Assembly: GCF_047729875.1 (NCBI RefSeq)
Contig: NZ_CP159826.1
Coordinates: 2,170,001-2,234,000, forward strand
Origin: Marimicrobium sp913061115
Lineage (GTDB): Bacteria > Pseudomonadota > Gammaproteobacteria > Pseudomonadales > Halieaceae
Length of the DNA stretch: 64,000 nt
Reading direction: 5' to 3'
The translations under genes were made by a program, and so were the position numbers. Positions within the stretch are counted from its first letter, which is position 1; each line of letters starts with the position of its first letter. Shown here in pieces: positions 36,002 through 44,477 of this stretch. Below the pieces are notes generated by a model that saw only the letters and a list, made by a program, of their open reading frames with translations, made no database searches and was not told the origin of the DNA.

Positions 36002-37132
36002 TCAATCAAACAACATAGTTATGTAGGCCACAAAAAGGACCAGATGAACAACGCCGTGAATAACATTTGTCTTCTCGCTAGAGAACGTCACCACCGACAC
36101 CAGAATTGTGGTGAGAAGTAATACGCTGTCGACAGGGTCTAGGCCGAGAATAACTTTGTTGCCCGTTGTCAAACTAATCATCATGATGACCGGCACAGTC
36201 AAGCCGATGGTAGCAACGGCTGAGCCAAGGCAAATGTTAATTGAGCGCTGCACTCGATTATCAACCGCCGATTTAAGCGCCGCCAACCCCTCTGGCGCCA
36301 GCACAAGAAGTGCGATGATAACGCCCCCAAGTGCGACTGGCGCGCTAAACACCATCACCTGGTAGTCAATAATTTTTGCCATACTCTTAGACAGTAGAAC
36401 AATCGGCAGCATGTTGGCGAGAAGAAACACGACATGGAAACCGACCGACCTCACTACAATATCACCATGATCGTGGACATCCTCAGCTGACTCTCCCGGG
36501 CCAACAAAGAACCCTCGGTGACGAAGCGTCTGCATGATTAGGAAGGCGCCGTAAAGCCCCGCTGATGCGGCTAGGGCAAACACCATCTGCGCAACGGAGT
36601 ATGTGCCCAGCGCACTGGATACCGTAAAGTTAGGAAGAATCAGGCTGAGGACGGCCAGTGGTATCAATACCACGAGAAAGGTATTGGCGCCCTGCAGGTT
36701 ATGCGCCTGCTCCACATGAGGAAGCCCGCCAAACAGTAACGAGAGTCCGACGAGTCCATTGAGGGCTATCATTAAAACAGCGAACATCATGTCCCTGCCC
36801 AGCCCCGGGTTCTGATCCCCGTTAAGCATAACGGCCGAGATCATAACTACCTCGATACTAATCACCGAAAGCGTCAGAATAAGCGTGCCGTAAGGTTCGC
36901 CCAGTTTGACCGCCAAACAATCGGCATGGTGTACAACGCCAAACGACAACCACAGCATGACCGGAAACAGCCAACCGAATAATAACAACGGGGTAGTCCA
37001 ACCCGACAGTTGGGACAGCCATCCGCCACCCAGCACTAGGAATATGACCAGCGTGATCAGGCCTACAATAAGTCCTGACTCCCGCCTGATAATTTCCACC
37101 GGGGCGTAAGGCTGCGATTTTTCCATTGTCAT
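36002..37132 (-). CDS. ChaA-type calcium/sodium:proton antiporter
   Basis: This protein of 376 residues has eleven or so membrane helices. SLSVISIEVVMISAVMLNG and LLVLAPEGLAALKSAVDNRVQRSINICLGSAVATIGLTVPVIM are the two conserved alpha repeats of the Ca2+/cation antiporters, with glutamates for ion binding. ChaA exports Na+, Ca2+ or K+ in exchange for protons at high pH. The acidic linker EDVHDHGD separates the halves. The frame could also begin two codons later. Confidence 0.87.
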   Translation of the reverse strand: MTMEKSQPYAPVEIIRRESGLIVGLITLVIFLVLGGGWLSQLSGWTTPLLLFGWLFPVMLWLSFGVVHHADCLAVKLGEPYGTLILTLSVISIEVVMISAVMLNGDQNPGLGRDMMFAVLMIALNGLVGLSLLFGGLPHVEQAHNLQGANTFLVVLIPLAVLSLILPNFTVSSALGTYSVAQMVFALAASAGLYGAFLIMQTLRHRGFFVGPGESAEDVHDHGDIVVRSVGFHVVFLLANMLPIVLLSKSMAKIIDYQVMVFSAPVALGGVIIALLVLAPEGLAALKSAVDNRVQRSINICLGSAVATIGLTVPVIMMISLTTGNKVILGLDPVDSVLLLTTILVSVVTFSSEKTNVIHGVVHLVLFVAYITMLFD

Positions 37133-37173
37133 ATAGGCCGATTTCCAGTCTAACGACGGTGAAAGCGCTATTT

Positions 37174-38097
37174 CTAGCCCTTAGAAATTTTCAGCACTTG
37201 GCCGATCTTAAGGAAATCATTGATCCGACCGTTTGTTCGGCGCAAGTGTTGAACACTGGTGCCGTAGCGAATAGCAATATCCCAAAGCGTATCACCACGA
37301 TTAACACGATACGTCATTTCATTGCTCGCGAGACTATCTGGCCTGCCGACATCGCTCGCCACTGAGTTTGTATCCGGTAACTGTAGCTTCTGGCCAATCT
37401 TAATCAGATTTGAGCTTAACCCATTTACCGCACGCAGTTGCGCCACACGGACGCCGGTACGGATAGAGATATCCGATAGCGTGTCACCCCGCCGGACTAC
37501 ATAGCCTTGACCATTAGCTCCACCTTGCAGAGATCTAGACATCCCTGCCAACCTTGTTTCATAGCGTTCGACAAATACGGCAACATGGTAATGGGGAGGA
37601 CGTCGTTCGCGGGTAACATCAATAACGCGATCTTTCTCTAGGGCAAGCAACGTTTTTTGGAGCCAAGAATGACACTTCTGCTCCCTTGGCACTCTCAAAT
37701 CAATTGCCATGCCCGCTGGATGCACAGATTTTGCAGCAGAGTTGGCTGGCTGGCGATCCTTAGGTCTCAGCAAACTGGTTACGGTGAGCTTCTCGCCACA
37801 GGCTCTGTGATATTGCGCGCTGAGACGATCCAAAAATACTTTTGCTCCAGGAACCACATAAGGGAATGAGACGTCATGTAACACCAACTGGTTATCTGCA
37901 TTCACTCTGACCAGTCGGCCACTGTTGACTAGCCCTCGGACCGAACCTGAATTCTTTACGAAGGTATACCCGTAGGCATGAGCAGCGCGGTATTGATTCT
38001 CGATTGACGTCGGAGAACCCTTAAGAGTCTGTGCCTGCGCCAAACTGCCGCCCAGCAACGAAAAAAGCATAAGCGCAGTGGCGATCAGATTTTTCAC
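37174..38097 (-). CDS. Exported LAS-type peptidase-like protein (DUF5715) with two LysM domains
   Basis: From the GTG at 38097, preceded by GGGGGA six bases before, this 307-residue protein has a signal peptide ending near AQAQ. The middle region holds SLLRPKDRQP, SVHPAGMAIDLRVP and PPHYHVAV: the H-x-D and HxH pattern of LAS-type zinc peptidases that cut peptidoglycan cross-bridges. Two LysM domains follow: GYVVRRGDTLSDISIR and TYRVNRGDTLWDIAIR, which bind peptidoglycan. It probably acts in cell-wall turnover in the periplasm. A longer start at 38175 would hide the signal peptide. Confidence 0.83.
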   Translation of the reverse strand: MKNLIATALMLFSLLGGSLAQAQTLKGSPTSIENQYRAAHAYGYTFVKNSGSVRGLVNSGRLVRVNADNQLVLHDVSFPYVVPGAKVFLDRLSAQYHRACGEKLTVTSLLRPKDRQPANSAAKSVHPAGMAIDLRVPREQKCHSWLQKTLLALEKDRVIDVTRERRPPHYHVAVFVERYETRLAGMSRSLQGGANGQGYVVRRGDTLSDISIRTGVRVAQLRAVNGLSSNLIKIGQKLQLPDTNSVASDVGRPDSLASNEMTYRVNRGDTLWDIAIRYGTSVQHLRRTNGRINDFLKIGQVLKISKG

Positions 38098-38378
38098 TTT
38101 GTTCCCCCACGTAAACACTGATTCAAATGGTAACGCCAAGCATCTACGACGCGCTTGATCTAAGTTAGAACCCAATACTCCCGTGAATTGTCACGATTGT
38201 CCAGTATCTTATTGTATTTATTACTAATAAAATTATTTTAGAGACATCTTAGATAACCTTCTCGGACGTTTCCTGCCTGAACACCAAGGGAAAACTGAAA
38301 AAAGCTGCTTTATAAGCGATAAATTTAGCCTAACCTGCTCGCCAATTACTCATTTTCGGTCTATGGTGGAGGACTGGG

Positions 38379-38507
38379 ATGCAATTTTATGCTCTAACTT
38401 TTGATTTTAAAGTCGTGAAAGCTTTTGATTGCTTACAGCAAGGCGTCATAGCCATTGCCTTATATGCCCTCCAAATAAAAAAAACAGCGTGCATGAGTCA
38501 TCGCTGA
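38379..38507 (+). CDS. Possible small protein, 42 residues, upstream of a PEP-CTERM gene
   Basis: ATG at 38379 to TGA at 38507. A consensus GGAGG lies six bases before the ATG. The product MQFYALTFDFKVVKAFDCLQ continues QGVIAIALYALQ and ends basic. It is moderately hydrophobic and has no family. It ends ten bases before the ATG of the next gene, so it could be a leader peptide or coupled small protein. Evidence is the ribosome site and spacing only. Confidence 0.4.
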   Translation: MQFYALTFDFKVVKAFDCLQQGVIAIALYALQIKKTACMSHR

Positions 38508-38517
38508 TGAGTCTAAA

Positions 38518-38889
38518 ATGAGCATGAAAGCAGCAAAACATCTCGTCAAAATTATAGCGGCATTCGCATTGATCGTCCTTGGGGCTGTATCCCTCAATGC
38601 AGCAGCGGCTGTGATCAATCCCGCGACAGGGGACGCTGAGTTTGGGGGCAGTCTTGCACAGACACGCGGCAACGTGATGGACATTGATATACGTGTTGAC
38701 GAGCCGACTGCTGAAGGAAGACTGGCGAATGAGGGCTCTGCGAGTGACTCAGATCTACTTGGGCAAGTGCTCGATTCTGATATTGTCAGTACATCGGTAG
38801 TTCCGCTTCCCGCAGCAGCATGGATGTTTGGAGCTGCGCTGTTCGGATTATTGAGCATCGCCAGGCGCAGGCAGACAAACAAATCTTGA
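38518..38889 (+). CDS. Short PEP-CTERM-type surface protein
   Basis: This 123-residue protein has a signal peptide (about 1-31, ending NAAAA) and the sorting tail VVPLPAAAWMFGAALFGLL followed by RRR. The processed region between is only about 60 residues and has no domain. Compared with the 237-residue protein at 29.7 kb, the tail is the same type, so both would be handled by one exosortase. A second ATG is two codons later. No sigma-54 site with proper spacing was found upstream. Confidence 0.8.
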   Translation: MSMKAAKHLVKIIAAFALIVLGAVSLNAAAAVINPATGDAEFGGSLAQTRGNVMDIDIRVDEPTAEGRLANEGSASDSDLLGQVLDSDIVSTSVVPLPAAAWMFGAALFGLLSIARRRQTNKS

Positions 38890-39326
38890 AGTACACGTGT
38901 CGCGAAGGTGGCGGCAGGATTGGCATCCTAACTTGATTATATAATCCTCATCTAAACAACATATCGTCTTTCTGATTGTCTTCGTCTGTATAGTCTCCTG
39001 TGACGGGTTAAAGATGCCGACGTTTACGACACTCCCGACGTTACCGCGAACCATGCGGCCCGTAAAGTCTACCAATCGCGGCTCTGCGCGCCTACTCTAG
39101 CTCGAACTCGGAGGCTCCCAGTGGCGGCCTAGTTATGATGAAAACCGTGTAACCCTGTTGCAGGCCGGCGGTTGTCCTGATATATTTTTTAAGGTTGGAA
39201 CCTACCCTCTTACCACCTTATACATTGAAGGCGTGAACATTTAACAACCCGCAGTAGTAAGCATTGCGTGATGTCCGTGTAGAAATCATGGCGGACGGCG
39301 CAAGTAAATTGTTCGGAGAAAACAAG
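38890..39326. other. Intergenic stretch before the acyl-CoA cluster
   Basis: No gene is supported here. It should hold the promoter of the plus-strand cluster beginning at 39327. TTTAAGGTTGGAACC around 39190 is a possible hairpin. GGAGA at 39315-39319 is the ribosome site used to place the start of the next gene. Confidence 0.35.
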
Positions 39327-39899
39327 TTGAGCAGACCAGTGGAATCTCTTAGCGAAGCAGAACTCTATGAAATTGCAGCTCTCGAAGAAAAATTGCGATC
39401 GTGCGTGGGCGCCAAAGCGGGCCCTTTTCTAGCCTGGGACAGCGTTAATCGTGCAATGATTCGCCATTGGTGCGAAGCGATGGGAGACAATAACCCCGCG
39501 TATAGTGATCCTGCTGTGGCGGCCGTTATGGGTACGCCAGCGGGCGCCGTAATCGCCCCGCCCACAATGATGCAGGCATGGACGATGACAGGATTTGGCG
39601 GACAGCATCCTCCGGGGTCTGATACACGTGAGCAAAATCCTGCCATGCGACACTTTGCAGAACATGGTTACCTAGCGGTAGTTGCAACCAACTGCGAACA
39701 AGAGTATGCGCAGCCGATTTGTGAAGGCGATAAGCTTAGCGGCTACTCAACGATTGAGTTTGTCTCCGAGCGCAAGACAACCGCATTGGGCGTGGGCTAT
39801 TTTGTCACCCAACTTACTGAATATAGAAATCAACACGATGAGGTGGTTGGCACCATGCGTTTCCGCATCTTGAAATATAAACCTCTTTTGCCGCTTTAG
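39327..39899 (+). CDS. MaoC N-terminal-type (FAS1-like) dehydratase domain protein, ChsH2-like
   Basis: This hot-dog-fold protein has about 190 residues. FLAWDSVNRAMIRHWCEAMGDNNPAYSD is the family helix, but the position that is histidine in active hydratases (GDxNPxHxD) is tyrosine here, so it is probably the non-catalytic partner. AVIAPPTMMQAW and RKTTALGVGYFVTQLTEYRN are also typical. In mycobacteria the MaoC part of ChsH2 pairs with ChsH1 to hydrate a steroid side-chain enoyl-CoA; the small MaoC at 41068 is the likely partner. I chose the TTG at 39327 because GGAGA lies about seven bases upstream; ATG 39288 and TTG 39264 are alternatives without a good site. Confidence 0.75.
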   Translation: MSRPVESLSEAELYEIAALEEKLRSCVGAKAGPFLAWDSVNRAMIRHWCEAMGDNNPAYSDPAVAAVMGTPAGAVIAPPTMMQAWTMTGFGGQHPPGSDTREQNPAMRHFAEHGYLAVVATNCEQEYAQPICEGDKLSGYSTIEFVSERKTTALGVGYFVTQLTEYRNQHDEVVGTMRFRILKYKPLLPL

Positions 39900-39955
39900 A
39901 ACCACTCGAACGACCGCCAACTGAAGAAAGCAGATTATAACAGAGCACAGGCCTT

Positions 39956-41071
39956 ATGGATTTTAAAAAAACAGAAACGCACCATTCGATGGAAGCACTA
40001 TCCCAAAATATTTTTCGTGACCAGGTATCTGACGCTTATCACAAGTTAGATCAAGCCAGGACTGAAGGCTTCGATGCTGATCTTTGGCGTGTGCTGGCTG
40101 ACGCAGGACTGCTCGGCGCTATTGTCGGCGAGGATTTCGGCGGTAGCGGTTTGAACTTTTTAGAGGCCAGTACGTTACTTGAAGCCCAAGGCGCTGTACT
40201 GGCAAAGCTTCCACTTTGGCAGAGTATTGTTGCCGCGCAGGCGATAGAAAAATTTGGATCAATGCAGAACAAACAGTCGCTTCTGCCTGCTTTTTCTGCG
40301 GGTGACTCACACCTTACAATTGCTGTCGCTGAAGCTACAGGAAATGGGCTAAACAGCATACTCTCTCTTAACGATGATAAAGTATCAGGCTGCGTGAATA
40401 ACGTCGCATTTGCAAAAGATGCAGCAGCAATTCTATTACCTTTGAAAACTGAGCGTGGTCATGTACTTTACCTGCTAGACCTGAATCAAGACATCGTAAC
40501 GGTCGCACTACAGATCGCCAGCAATAACGAGTCACATTATCAGTTAACTTTTCATGACATGTCGATTGATCCAAGACGAATCATTGGGCCCTCTTCAAGC
40601 TTGGATATGCTGGAGTGGGTGCTACAGCGAAGTTATGTCGCAATAGCCACTTTACAATTAGGTGTGGTTGAAGAAGCGATTAAGCGCACCGCCCTTTACG
40701 TAAGTGAACGCCATCAATTTAATAAGCCGCTAGCCAGCTTTCAGGCCGTTAGTCATCGAGCTGCCAATGGTTATATAGACTACTCATCCCTACGCGCTTG
40801 TGTTTGGCTTGCAGCATATAAAATCAGTAGCGGCCAAGACGCAACCACCGAATCGCGCACAGCAAAGTGGTGGGCGTGCGAAGCTGGCCATAGAATAGGC
40901 CATACGGCACAGCATTTGCATGGCGGCATGGGAGCAGACATTGACTATCCTATACATCGCTATTTTCTGTGGGCAAAACAGCTCGAATATACTTTAGGCG
41001 GAGCGCAAGAGCAGTTGGCGCAGCTTGGAAAAAAATTAGCTGATGACGATGGCCTAGGGATTGCCGTATGA
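39956..41071 (+). CDS. Acyl-CoA dehydrogenase subunit lacking the catalytic glutamate (ChsE1-like)
   Basis: This protein of 371 residues has the ACAD fold: LGAIVGEDFGGSGLNFLEAS near the start, LTIAVAEATG for substrate binding, SERHQFNKPLASFQAVSH and HLHGGMGADIDYPIHRY. The residue where LCAD and isovaleryl-CoA dehydrogenase carry the base glutamate (ER) is Gln224 here (LQRSY), and the MCAD-type position (YEGT) is also not glutamate. So it is likely the inactive half of a two-gene enzyme, as in the heterotetrameric ChsE complexes. The start of the next gene overlaps its stop by four bases. Confidence 0.85.
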   Translation: MDFKKTETHHSMEALSQNIFRDQVSDAYHKLDQARTEGFDADLWRVLADAGLLGAIVGEDFGGSGLNFLEASTLLEAQGAVLAKLPLWQSIVAAQAIEKFGSMQNKQSLLPAFSAGDSHLTIAVAEATGNGLNSILSLNDDKVSGCVNNVAFAKDAAAILLPLKTERGHVLYLLDLNQDIVTVALQIASNNESHYQLTFHDMSIDPRRIIGPSSSLDMLEWVLQRSYVAIATLQLGVVEEAIKRTALYVSERHQFNKPLASFQAVSHRAANGYIDYSSLRACVWLAAYKISSGQDATTESRTAKWWACEAGHRIGHTAQHLHGGMGADIDYPIHRYFLWAKQLEYTLGGAQEQLAQLGKKLADDDGLGIAV

Positions 41072-41478
41072 ATAATGTTGACTTTAGCACCGTCCGGGTG
41101 GGTGATCGACTGCCAGAATTAAACATCGATATCACCGCGAAGTTAATTACAGGTGGGGCCATTGCATCCCGTGATTATCAGAATGTTCATCACGATCAAG
41201 ATGCTGCTCGAGAGCTTGGGTCACCTAACATTTTCATGAATATATTAACTACTAACGGTTTTGTCGGTCGCTATGTTACCGATTGGACTGGGCCATCTGG
41301 CGTTCTAAAGAAGGTATCGATTAGATTGGGCGCGCCAAACTACCCGGGTGACTCAATGATAATGAATGGTGAAATTATCAGAAAAGACGATACCGAGCGC
41401 TCTGCCACGTTAAACATCACAGGTAAAAATACTATTGGTGATCATGTGATAGGGGAAGTTGTCGTGCTACTGCCCTGA
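41068..41478 (+). CDS. MaoC-type enoyl-CoA hydratase, catalytic subunit (ChsH1-like)
   Basis: This is a 136-residue single hot-dog domain. The hydratase motif ASRDYQNVHHD supplies Asp36 and His41, the expected catalytic pair. Length and sequence type match ChsH1, which works together with the MaoC part of ChsH2. It would add water to the 2-enoyl-CoA made by the two dehydrogenase subunits. The four-base ATGA overlap with the preceding gene indicates coupled translation. Confidence 0.82.
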   Translation: MNNVDFSTVRVGDRLPELNIDITAKLITGGAIASRDYQNVHHDQDAARELGSPNIFMNILTTNGFVGRYVTDWTGPSGVLKKVSIRLGAPNYPGDSMIMNGEIIRKDDTERSATLNITGKNTIGDHVIGEVVVLLP

Positions 41479-41538
41479 GCCTTAGGCCTTCAAATAATTT
41501 CGATGAGCCCTACCACCAACCCTATTCAAATGAGTTAG

Positions 41539-42720
41539 ATGCATATGTTTCTTGAACAAAGTGAAAAGCAAGTCGCTCTACGTAAAGAGATAAGGGCCTA
41601 TTTTTCAAAGCTGATGACGCCGAAGAATAAGGAGGCAGTACGCAATAAAGAAGCAGGTGACGCCTATAAAGAGATTATTCGTCAGATCGGAAAAGATGGG
41701 TGGCTGACCGTAGGATGGCCAAAGGAATATGGCGGCAAGGGCTACGGCGCGCAAGAATCACTGATATTTTTTGAAGAAACTCGCATTTCTGGTGCACCCT
41801 TTCCTTTTGTTACCGTTAACACTGTGGGGCCGGCATTAATCGCCCATGGAGCCGCAGAACATAAGTCATTTTTTTTACCTAAGATAGCAACGGGTGAATT
41901 ACATTTTGCCATCGGTTATACGGAGCCAAGTTCTGGCACTGATTTGGCGTCGCTAAGCACTAGTGCCGTGGCCCAGGGTGCCGACTATCTTATTAATGGC
42001 AACAAAATCTACACAACTGGCGCTGAAGCAGCCGATTATGTTTGGCTGGCAGCGCGCACCGACTCTGATGCAAGTAAACGCCATAAAGGCATCACCATTT
42101 TTATGGTATCTACGGATCAACCAGGCTACTCTTTTTCGCCGATCCACACCATTGGTGGCGCTAGAACAAATGTGACTTACTATGACAATATGCGTTGCCC
42201 CGCTAACATGATTGCGGGCGAATTAAATGGAGGCTGGAAGCTAGTCACGTCGCAGCTCAATCATGAGCGAGTAGGCTTAGCCGCTTGCGGGATCAATGCG
42301 TTGGCGATGTACAGTCGCGTCTTAGCTTGGGCAAGAGAGGCACAGCCCGATGGTGGTCGGCCCATTGACGTGCCTTGGGTGCAACTCGCATTAGCTGAAT
42401 CACACAATATTCTTGAAGCGATGCGCGTAATGAATTGGCAGGCGGCATGGGAAAATGATCACGGGGAGCCCGGCCCTGCCTTTTCTTCCGCCATTAAGGC
42501 GGGAAGTTCGGAAGCGGTTATCGAGGTTTATCGTTTATTGATGGACGTGCTTGGAGCTCAGGGCATGCTGCAGCGTGGTAGCGCAGGGGCAATACTTCAA
42601 GGAGACCTTGAGAACGAATACCGCAGCTGGCAGATTAATACCTTTGGCGGTGGCGTCGCAGAAGTGATGCGCGACTTGGTCGCCCGCTTTGGCTTAGAGA
42701 TGAAGGCCTATAAGCGTTAG
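41539..42720 (+). CDS. Acyl-CoA dehydrogenase catalytic subunit (ChsE2-like)
   Basis: This protein of 393 residues has AIGYTEPSSGTDLASLS (substrate loop), WLAARTD, and near the C-terminus INTFGGGVAEVMRDLVARF. The helix LNHERVGLAACG places Glu243 at the position of the catalytic base in isovaleryl- and long-chain acyl-CoA dehydrogenases. Its partner at 39956 has Gln in the same place. This supports an alpha2beta2 enzyme with one active site type, as known for ChsE1-ChsE2 acting on three-carbon steroid side chains. FAD is the cofactor; electrons would leave by ETF. Confidence 0.87.
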   Translation: MHMFLEQSEKQVALRKEIRAYFSKLMTPKNKEAVRNKEAGDAYKEIIRQIGKDGWLTVGWPKEYGGKGYGAQESLIFFEETRISGAPFPFVTVNTVGPALIAHGAAEHKSFFLPKIATGELHFAIGYTEPSSGTDLASLSTSAVAQGADYLINGNKIYTTGAEAADYVWLAARTDSDASKRHKGITIFMVSTDQPGYSFSPIHTIGGARTNVTYYDNMRCPANMIAGELNGGWKLVTSQLNHERVGLAACGINALAMYSRVLAWAREAQPDGGRPIDVPWVQLALAESHNILEAMRVMNWQAAWENDHGEPGPAFSSAIKAGSSEAVIEVYRLLMDVLGAQGMLQRGSAGAILQGDLENEYRSWQINTFGGGVAEVMRDLVARFGLEMKAYKR

Positions 42721-42782
42721 CAATACAATACACAATATGGATTAGCGAGACAGCTGATTGTTAGAACAAAAGAGAGAATACT

Positions 42783-43184
42783 ATGGAGCAAGCACTACGG
42801 CCTAGAATCGGTGTCAATAAGGATACCCAGTTTTTTTGGGATGGATTAAAGGGCGGTAAACTGTTGATACAGCACTGCCAGAACTGTGATCAGCTACAAC
42901 ACCCCCCCGGCGCGTGCTGCAAACATTGCCAATCATTTGACTTAGATGCGATCGAATCATGTGGCCGCGGCGAGATCCACAGTTTTGTACGAATGCATCA
43001 CCCTATTCAACCGCCGTTTGAGGCGGGGCACCCTATCATCTTAGTGCAGCTTGAAGAGGGCACGCGAATTATAGCGGGGCTCATTAATAGCACACCTGAG
43101 CAGGTGTGTATCGGTGAGCGAGTGAAGCTAACGATAACGCGATGTGATGACGAAGTGACCTTGGCACTGTTTGAGCCTGCCTAG
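42783..43184 (+). CDS. DUF35/OB-fold zinc-ribbon protein
   Basis: This 133-residue protein has a rubredoxin-like zinc ribbon (C32, C35, C46, C49 in HCQNC and CCKHC) and a C-terminal OB fold. DUF35 proteins bind to thiolase-like partners and guide CoA substrates; in ChsH2 this domain is fused to the MaoC part and holds the Ltp2 aldolase. Here it is separate and lies just upstream of the thiolase-like gene. GAGAGAATACT precedes the ATG. Confidence 0.88.
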   Translation: MEQALRPRIGVNKDTQFFWDGLKGGKLLIQHCQNCDQLQHPPGACCKHCQSFDLDAIESCGRGEIHSFVRMHHPIQPPFEAGHPIILVQLEEGTRIIAGLINSTPEQVCIGERVKLTITRCDDEVTLALFEPA

Positions 43185-43295
43185 ATTGAAAACAATCCGT
43201 GTCCAGTATAAGCGCTTCAGTTGCCACTTGTAGAAGCGGTTTTGATAGGTCATTTCGACATCTAATTTCGACGTAGTTTGCAGATAAGGTAGAGC

Positions 43296-44477
43296 ATGAA
43301 CGACAGAACGATTAGTGGTAAGACAGCCATTGTAGGCATTGGTGCAACGGAGTTTTCAAAACACTCGGGGCGCAGTGAAATGCGTTTGGCGGTCGAAGCC
43401 GTCTTGGCCGCATGCGCAGATGCGGGTATCGCGCCTGCTGAGGTGGACGGCATTAGCACCTATACGATGGACAATAACCCCGAAATGGAAGTGCACCGTC
43501 TGATCGGTGGTAAAGCGCTTAAAATGTTTTCGCGCATCGACTACGGCGGCGGGGCTGCCTGTGGGCCACTGTTGCAAGCAGCTATGGCTATTTCAACTGG
43601 CATCTGTGAGTGTGTATTAGTTTATCGGGCCATGAACGAGCGTTCAGAATACCGATTTGGTACGGGAGTCGCTGATCGTGGCGCGGATCCAACACACGAA
43701 ACTGCGGCATTCGGGTGGCATAGTCCTCATGGCCTGATCACACCTGCGTCCTGGGTAGCGATGGCCGCCTCTGCATATTTGCATAAATATGACGCTACAA
43801 CGCTAGATTTAGGCAGAGTGTCCGTAGGTGGCCGCTCAATGGCGGCGACCAACCCAAACGCCTGGTTTTATCAAAAACCGATTACGCTAGAGGATCATCA
43901 AAATAGCCGGTGGATTTGCGAGCCACTGCGTTTGCTTGATTGCTGCCAGGAATCCGACGGCGCAGTTGCCTGTATCGTTGTGTCTGCTGAGCGTGCTAAA
44001 GATTTGAAGCAAAAGCCGGCTTTTATTCGCGGAGCAGCACAGGGCTCTTGTGATGATCAACAGTCCATGACCTCATACTACCGCGATGATATGACGCGTC
44101 TAACAGAATGTGCATTAGTGGCCGAGCAACTGTATCGACAAGCTGGGGTCGGCCCAAACGATATTCAAACAGCGGTTATTTATGACCATTTTACCCCTTA
44201 TGTACTGATGCAACTGGAAGAATACGGATTTTGCGGGCGCGGAGAAGCCAAGGATTTCGTGCGAGGTGGAGAGCACCTTATGAGCGGGAAATTGCCCATC
44301 AATGCACACGGCGGCCAACTCGGCGAGGCCTATATTCACGGCATGAATGGCGTTGCTGAGGGCGTTCGACAGATCCGAGGGCAGTCCGTCAATCAAGTTG
44401 ACGATGTAAAGCATGTTGTCGTCACGGCCGGAACAGGTGTACCTACGAGTGGCTTGCTTTTAGGGGCAGAAAACTAG
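43296..44477 (+). CDS. Thiolase-superfamily lipid-transfer protein, Ltp2-like retro-aldolase
   Basis: This protein of 393 residues has the thiolase fold of the SCP2/lipid-transfer type: KTAIVGIGATEFSKHSGRS at the start, DYGGGAACGPLLQAAMAIS, VLVYRAMNERSEYRFG, and the C-terminal LPINAHGGQLGEAYIHGMNG with HVVVTAGTGVP. Ltp2, with a DUF35 partner, splits beta-hydroxyacyl-CoA of a steroid side chain into a ketone and propionyl-CoA rather than acting as a thiolase. Position next to DUF35 and the ChsE/ChsH-like genes supports that role. Its stop overlaps the convergent synthetase's stop. Confidence 0.85.
   Translation: MNDRTISGKTAIVGIGATEFSKHSGRSEMRLAVEAVLAACADAGIAPAEVDGISTYTMDNNPEMEVHRLIGGKALKMFSRIDYGGGAACGPLLQAAMAISTGICECVLVYRAMNERSEYRFGTGVADRGADPTHETAAFGWHSPHGLITPASWVAMAASAYLHKYDATTLDLGRVSVGGRSMAATNPNAWFYQKPITLEDHQNSRWICEPLRLLDCCQESDGAVACIVVSAERAKDLKQKPAFIRGAAQGSCDDQQSMTSYYRDDMTRLTECALVAEQLYRQAGVGPNDIQTAVIYDHFTPYVLMQLEEYGFCGRGEAKDFVRGGEHLMSGKLPINAHGGQLGEAYIHGMNGVAEGVRQIRGQSVNQVDDVKHVVVTAGTGVPTSGLLLGAEN

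Noticed and set aside
38364..38384. Sigma-54-like GG...GC before the second PEP-CTERM gene
   Set aside because: The spacing is 11 rather than 10 bases and the flanking TTGGCA element is absent; GGAGG there serves better as a ribosome site.
38848..39075. 75-codon minus-strand frame overlapping the end of the short PEP-CTERM gene
   Set aside because: Cysteine-rich but with no recognised domain; it overlaps a well-supported gene and has no ribosome site.
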